From contig CAQVQZ010000086.1 of NCBI GenBank assembly GCA_948902155.1, positions 1 through 8,822 on the forward strand: a stretch of 8,822 bases of DNA. The letters are read 5' to 3'. Below, piece after piece: positions 5,776-8,822 of the stretch; the stretch's first letter is position 1, and every line of letters begins with the position of its first letter. The translations under genes were made by a program, and so were the position numbers. This DNA is from an uncultured Oscillibacter sp. Its GTDB lineage: Bacteria; Bacillota_A; Clostridia; Oscillospirales; Oscillospiraceae. The notes beneath the pieces were generated by a model that saw only the letters and a program-made list of their open reading frames with translations, made no database searches and was not told the DNA's origin.

Positions 5776-5800
5776 TCTGTACTGGTTTGATAAGTACACT
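5776..5800 (-). promoter_or_regulatory. Putative YtrA-like operator
   Basis: On the minus strand AGTGTA (5800-5795), 13 bp, then TACAGA (5781-5776). From memory, the published operator of Bacillus subtilis YtrA is AGTGTA-N13-TACACT, so one half-site matches fully and the other in four of six bases. A perfect 6-bp inverted repeat, TGTACT (5778-5783) with AGTACA (5793-5798), lies within it. It overlaps the -10 hexamer and start point of the gntR promoter, where a repressor would block transcription. Confidence 0.6.
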
Positions 5801-5826
5801 ATAGACGCTTACAAGCCGTTTGTCAA
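5798..5826 (-). promoter_or_regulatory. Near-consensus sigma-A promoter for the gntR-ABC operon
   Basis: On the minus strand a perfect TTGACA (5826-5821) is separated by exactly 17 bp from TATAGT (5803-5798). The predicted start is near 5791, giving a leader of about 45 nt to the gntR coding region. Such a strong promoter fits a system held off by a repressor. It is divergent from the plus-strand promoter at 5906-5934; the 79 bp between the two -35 boxes show no gene. Confidence 0.85.
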
Positions 5827-5905
5827 GGAGAAAATAAAAAGAAGGGAACGCTTATTTCGAGTCGGTTGGAAAACCGTCAGCGGATTATCTGGACCAGGAA
5901 TAGGC

Positions 5906-5934
5906 TTGACAGCCGGTCTTTGCCATGCTATGAT
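5906..5934 (+). promoter_or_regulatory. Near-consensus sigma-A promoter for the TM1266/ABC importer operon
   Basis: TTGACA (5906-5911), a 17-bp spacer and TATGAT (5929-5934) lie 200 bp before the first gene. The start should be near 5941. An inverted repeat, CTTTGCC (5918-5924) with GGCAAAG (5942-5948), straddles the -10 box and the start site and could be an operator. Transcription would enter the structured leader directly. Confidence 0.85.
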
Positions 5935-5936
5935 TT

Positions 5937-6120
5937 GGCTCGGCAAAGCTCCGTCCCCGGGAAGTGCTTCTGACCGGCGGACCTGTTTTCATACCGATCG
6001 ATCTGGCGGCAAGGTGGTTTCCGAGCCGTAAGAGGAGACGCGAAAGGCGCGGAAGGTTTTCCGGGTCTTGCTGTGTGTTCAGCCCCTCTGCCAGACGGCG
6101 GAGGGGCTTTTCTTTTTCGA
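5937..6120 (+). ncRNA. Structured 5' leader, candidate riboswitch or attenuator of unrecognised class
   Basis: About 180 nt lie between the promoter and the first ribosome site, with no credible ORF. Visible pairings are: GGCTCGG (5937-5943) with CCGAGCC (6021-6027), a possible closing stem, though its 5' arm overlaps the predicted start; GTCCCCGG (5953-5960) with CCGG-C-GGAC (5974-5982) around a GAAGTGCTTC loop; and CGGAA-GGTT-TTCCG (6050-6063). The leader ends in a strong intrinsic terminator at 6081-6117. GGCAAGGTGG (6008-6017) can pair with CCCCTCTGCC (6083-6092) in 8 of 10 positions, including one G-U, and could act as antiterminator. Promoter, folded domain, terminator and gene in this order are the hallmark of transcriptional riboswitches or protein-dependent attenuators. 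I could not match it with confidence to TPP, cobalamin, c-di-GMP, ZTP, Moco or T-box consensus features. Confidence 0.6.
6081..6117 (+). terminator. Intrinsic terminator at the end of the leader
   Basis: AGCCCCTC (6081-6088) pairs perfectly with GAGGGGCT (6101-6108), extended inward by TGCC/GGCG across an AGAC loop to about 12 bp, then TTTCTTTTT. It lies between the promoter and the ribosome site at 6124, so full-length transcription of the operon requires read-through. No gene upstream on the plus strand needs a terminator here, so it must act on the leader itself. Confidence 0.85.
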
Positions 6121-6135
6121 AAAGGAGGGAAGACT

Positions 6136-6390
6136 ATGATGGAAACCCGCGTGGCCGTCCTGGCGGTGATCGTCCGGGAGGCGGATTCCGTGGCGGCGCT
6201 GAACGCCCTGCTGCACCAGTATGAGAGCGCCGTCATCGGACGGATGGGCATTCCCTGCCGGGAACGGGGAATACGGCTCATCAGCGTCGCCCTGGACGCC
6301 CCGGCGGACGTGATTTCCGCCTTGTCCGGGAAAACCGGGCGGCTGTCCGGCGTGACGGCGAAGACTGTTTACGCTCCCGAAAATGCCTAA
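6136..6390 (+). CDS. TM1266-family putative iron-only hydrogenase system regulator
   Basis: This is an 84-residue protein of the TM1266 family (TIGR03959 type), small ACT/NikR-like ferredoxin-fold proteins named for proximity to [FeFe]-hydrogenase maturation genes; their molecular function is not settled. Diagnostic stretches are RVAVLAVIV near the N-terminus, an LLHQYESAVIGRMGIPCRERGI segment (about residues 25-46), VALDAPADVISALSGKTGRLSGV, and a short C-terminus. I chose ATG at 6136 because GGAGG (6124-6128) lies 7 nt upstream; longer versions from 6073 would start inside the terminator. It is the first gene after the leader and lies 28 bp before the substrate-binding protein gene, so the two are cotranscribed. 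No hydrogenase gene is visible. It may sense or regulate the cargo of the importer, which is inference. Confidence 0.85.
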   Translation: MMETRVAVLAVIVREADSVAALNALLHQYESAVIGRMGIPCRERGIRLISVALDAPADVISALSGKTGRLSGVTAKTVYAPENA

Positions 6391-6418
6391 AGAGAACGAC
6401 ACATTGGAGGAATAAACG

Positions 6419-7480
6419 ATGAAACCCTTGAAGATGCTTGCTCTTGCGTTAGTCCTGCTGTTGACCCTGACCGCCTGCGGCGGGACCCGCGGCGGCGATG
6501 CGCCCGCTGAGGCGGAGGGCGGTTCCGCTCCGGCGGAGGCCCCCGCGCAGCAAGAGACGCCGCCTGCCGAGGCCCCCGAGGCCCCTGCGGAAATCGAGTC
6601 CTTGGCCCTTCGGGTGGGGGCGCTGAAGGGACCCACCGCCATGGGCATGATTCATATGATCTCCGACGACGGCGTGAACAGCTACACCCTGGCGGGTTCC
6701 GCCGACGAGCTGACTCCCGCTTTCATCAAGGGGGAGCTGGATATCATCTGCGTCCCCGCCAACCTGGCGGCGGTGCTGTACAATAAAACCGGGGGGAAGA
6801 CCGTCACACTGGCCGTCAACACCCTGGGGGTCCTCTACATTGTGGAGAACGGCGGGGAAAGCGTCCAATCCATGGCGGATTTGCGGGGGCGGACCATCGT
6901 CGCCGCCGGGAAAGGGTCCACGCCGGAGTTTGGCCTGCGGTATCTGCTGGCCCAGAACGGGCTGGACCCGGACAAGGACGTGACCATTGACTGGAAGTCC
7001 GAGCACGCCGAATGCGTCGCCGCCCTGGCGGCGGGGACGGCGGATATCGCCCTGCTGCCTCAGCCCTTCGTCACCGTGGCCCAGGGGAAGCTGGGGGAGG
7101 GGCTCCGGGCGGCTCTGGACCTGACGGCGGAGTGGGACGCCCTGGACAACGGCTCCGCTATGATTACCGGCGTGGCCGTGGCCCGGCGGGAGCTGGTGGA
7201 ACAGAATCCGGAGGCGGTGGACCTCTTCCTGGAGCAGTACGCCGCTTCCGTGGACTGGGTGAACGCCAACACCGCCGATGCGGCGGAGCTGATCGCCGGA
7301 CACGGCATCATCGAGAACCCCGCCGTTGCGGAAAAGGCTCTGCCCCACTGCAACATCGTCTGCCTCACCGGGCAGGAGATGTATGAAAAGCTCTCCGGCT
7401 ATCTCCAGGTCCTGGCGGAGGCCGCGCCGGAGTCCGTCGGCGGCGCGCTGCCTCGGGACGACTTCTATTATGGCGGCTAA
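6419..7480 (+). CDS. ABC transporter substrate-binding lipoprotein, NMT1/SsuA-like
   Basis: This 353-residue extracytoplasmic binding protein is anchored by lipid. The signal peptide has a lipobox LTAC with Cys20, followed by a linker rich in Ala, Glu and Pro (about 21-60). The mature domain starts SLALRVGALKGPTAMGMIHM (61-80), then shows periplasmic-binding-protein type II features: ELDIICVPANLAAVLYNK, SMADLRGRTIVAAGKGSTPEF, and ADIALLPQPFVTVAQGK. It ends LPRDDFYYGG. Its layout is that of proteins binding sulfonates, nitrate, pyrimidine precursors or similar small molecules, but I cannot assign the ligand. The GPTAMGM motif marks a clostridial family I remember mainly as uncharacterised. GGAGG (6406-6410) precedes ATG 6419. 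The permease gene overlaps its 3' end by 11 nt. Confidence 0.9.
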   Translation: MKPLKMLALALVLLLTLTACGGTRGGDAPAEAEGGSAPAEAPAQQETPPAEAPEAPAEIESLALRVGALKGPTAMGMIHMISDDGVNSYTLAGSADELTPAFIKGELDIICVPANLAAVLYNKTGGKTVTLAVNTLGVLYIVENGGESVQSMADLRGRTIVAAGKGSTPEFGLRYLLAQNGLDPDKDVTIDWKSEHAECVAALAAGTADIALLPQPFVTVAQGKLGEGLRAALDLTAEWDALDNGSAMITGVAVARRELVEQNPEAVDLFLEQYAASVDWVNANTADAAELIAGHGIIENPAVAEKALPHCNIVCLTGQEMYEKLSGYLQVLAEAAPESVGGALPRDDFYYGG

Positions 7481-8219
7481 GCCGTGGTCCGTGGCCTTCT
7501 GGCTGCTGGCCTGGCAGGGGGGGAGCATGGCGCTGGCGGCGGCGGTCCCCAACGGGGGGCTGCTGCTGGCCTCGCCGCTGGAGTCCGCCGCGCGGCTGCT
7601 GGAGCTGCTGCCCTCCGCCGCCTTCTGGCGGGCGGTGGGGAACTCCTCGGGGCGCATTTTGGGCGGATTTTTGCTCTCCTGCCTCCTGGCGCCGCTGCTG
7701 GCGGCGCTGGCGGCGGGGAGGCCGTGGATTCAGGACCTGCTGGCCCCGCCGGTGGCGGTGGTGAAGGCCACGCCGGTGGCCTCTTTCATCATTCTGGCAC
7801 TGGTCTGGCTGGACGCGGAATCCCTGTCCCTGTTCATCTCGGCGCTGATGGTGTTCCCGCCGGTGTACCTCAACGTGCTGGAGGGCGTCCGCCAGACGGA
7901 CGGGAAGCTGCTGGAGCTGGCGCGGGTGTACCGGGTGCCCCTCCGGCGGAGGCTGTGGGGGATTTACCTGCCCCAGGTGCTGCCCTATTTCCGCTCCGCC
8001 GCGTCCCTGGCCCTGGGGCTGTGCTGGAAGGCCGGGGCGGCGGCGGAGGTCATCGGCCTTCCGGCGGGGACCATCGGCGAACGGCTGTACACCGCGAAAA
8101 TCTATCTCCAAACGCCGGACCTCTTCGCCTGGACCGCCGTAATTCTGGGTTTGGCGGCGCTGTTCGAACGGCTGTTCCTGGCGGCGGTGGACGTCTTGGC
8201 GGGAAAGGCGGGACGGTGA
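7470..8219 (+). CDS. ABC transporter permease, SsuC/ThiX-like
   Basis: This is a 249-residue inner-membrane subunit of the binding-protein-dependent transport family (BPD_transp_1). It has about six hydrophobic segments and an EAA-type loop, LLELARVYRVPLRRRLWGIYLPQV (about 147-170), which contacts the ATPase; the LP pair and upstream basic residues fit the consensus. The start is ATG 7470, overlapping the end of the binding-protein gene by 11 nt. There is little Shine-Dalgarno sequence, so translation is probably coupled. The same frame is open further upstream to 7326, but that part lies within the binding-protein gene and encodes no membrane or family-like sequence. The TGA stop overlaps the ATPase start. 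Confidence 0.92.
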   Translation: MAAKPWSVAFWLLAWQGGSMALAAAVPNGGLLLASPLESAARLLELLPSAAFWRAVGNSSGRILGGFLLSCLLAPLLAALAAGRPWIQDLLAPPVAVVKATPVASFIILALVWLDAESLSLFISALMVFPPVYLNVLEGVRQTDGKLLELARVYRVPLRRRLWGIYLPQVLPYFRSAASLALGLCWKAGAAAEVIGLPAGTIGERLYTAKIYLQTPDLFAWTAVILGLAALFERLFLAAVDVLAGKAGR

Positions 8220-8773
8220 TGGAAATCCGTGTGGAAGGGCTTTGCAAGTCCTACGGCGGGAAAGCGGTGCTGACGGGAGTGTCCGCCGTGTTTCCCCAGG
8301 GAATCACCTGCGTCTCCGCTCCCTCCGGGACGGGGAAGACCACCCTGCTCCGGCTGCTGCTGGGCCTGGAAAAGCCGGACGGCGGAGCCATTTACGGCGC
8401 GGACTGCCGCTGGGCGGCGGTCTTTCAGGAGGACCGTCTGCTGGAGGACTTGCCCGCCGGGGCCAACCTGCGCTTTGCCCTGGGGGAGGTTCCCCCGGCG
8501 GCGGGGGCCCTGCTGGCGGAGCTGGGGCTGGAGCTGGACGACCCAAAGCCGGTCCGGGCGTGGTCCGGGGGCATGAAACGCCGTTTGGCCCTGGCGCGGG
8601 CGCTGCTGGCCCCTTCGGACGCTCTGGCCCTGGACGAGCCCTTTACCGGCCTGGACCCGGAGAACCGGGCCCGCTGCATTGCGCTGATTCGGGCGGCAGG
8701 CAGGGAAAAGCCCGTGCTCCTGGCCACCCATGAGCTGGCGGGATTGGAGGACGTGCCGGTCCTCCGGCTCTAG
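8219..8773 (+). CDS. Compact ABC transporter ATP-binding protein, SsuB/ThiZ-like
   Basis: This 184-residue ATPase subunit of the importer is much shorter than the usual 230-260, yet all core motifs are present: Walker A APSGTGKT (34-41), with Ala in place of the first Gly; Q-loop VFQED (68-72); signature WSGGM (115-119); Walker B ALALDEP (135-141); D-loop GLDP (144-147); and H-loop ATHEL with His171. The protein ends a few residues after the H-loop, at VLRL, so it lacks the usual C-terminal strand-helix tail. ATG 8219 shares one base with the permease TGA (TGATG), indicating tight coupling. An open frame continuing far upstream in this register is a shadow of the permease gene. I see no terminator in the remaining 49 bases. 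Confidence 0.92.
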   Translation: MEIRVEGLCKSYGGKAVLTGVSAVFPQGITCVSAPSGTGKTTLLRLLLGLEKPDGGAIYGADCRWAAVFQEDRLLEDLPAGANLRFALGEVPPAAGALLAELGLELDDPKPVRAWSGGMKRRLALARALLAPSDALALDEPFTGLDPENRARCIALIRAAGREKPVLLATHELAGLEDVPVLRL

Positions 8774-8822
8774 AGGGTGTCTTCAAACTCAAGCAATCCA
8801 AACAAGAATAGCAGCGAGAAGA

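Noticed and set aside
6009..6027. T-box-like string (AAGGTGGTTTCCGAG)
   Set aside because: It only loosely resembles the AGGGTGG-ACCGCG motif, lies about 70 nt from the promoter (too little room for the specifier stem), and the downstream genes are not typical T-box targets.
5941..6080. TPP riboswitch for a ThiXYZ-like importer
   Set aside because: The CTGAGA and CCTGATCTGG-type conserved elements are not present in the required order, so thiamine control is not supported.
6449..7657. 402-codon minus-strand open frame opposite the binding-protein gene
   Set aside because: GC-rich antisense shadow; no family motifs or ribosome site, while the plus strand has a clear lipoprotein.
7484..8773. 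429-codon plus-strand open frame containing the ATPase as its C-terminal part
   Set aside because: The first 245 codons lie in the permease gene in another register and give low-complexity Gly/Ala sequence. The ABC domain begins at ATG 8219, overlapping the permease stop as TGATG.

Overview
The window looks like a chromosomal piece of a GC-rich (roughly 60-65% by eye) Gram-positive anaerobe of the Clostridia, most likely the Oscillospiraceae (Flavonifractor/Oscillibacter-like). This is inferred from the Gram-positive lipoproteins, strong GGAGG-type ribosome sites, an nnr gene beside a GerS/LolA-like lipoprotein gene, a TM1266-family regulator, and palindromic repeats in the intergenic regions. 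No database search was possible.

Layout. Positions 1-143 hold the end of an unidentified structured or repeated sequence. On the minus strand follow a small lipoprotein gene (144-752), a 554-bp gene-free stretch packed with hairpin repeats, and nnr (1307-2857), the bifunctional NAD(P)H-hydrate repair enzyme, with its own promoter. A rho-independent terminator (2986-3013) and about 230 bp of unassigned sequence separate nnr from a compact four-gene minus-strand operon (5746 down to 3243). That operon encodes a YtrA-type GntR regulator, an ABC ATPase and two paralogous ABC-2 permeases. It has a near-consensus promoter whose start region carries a YtrA-like operator, so the transporter is probably autoregulated and may be a stress or peptide exporter.

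Divergent from it, on the plus strand, is a second operon. A consensus promoter (5906-5934) is followed by a roughly 180-nt structured leader ending in an intrinsic terminator (6081-6117). Then come a TM1266-family putative regulator (6136-6390), an NMT1/SsuA-like substrate-binding lipoprotein, a permease and a compact ATPase, all overlapping or closely spaced. The arrangement suggests an importer of an unknown small molecule controlled by transcription attenuation or a riboswitch.

The strongest leads are the unclassified leader RNA with its TM1266-plus-importer operon, the gntR gene that lacks a normal start codon in its conserved frame, and the two inverted repeats with crossing topology at the left edge.
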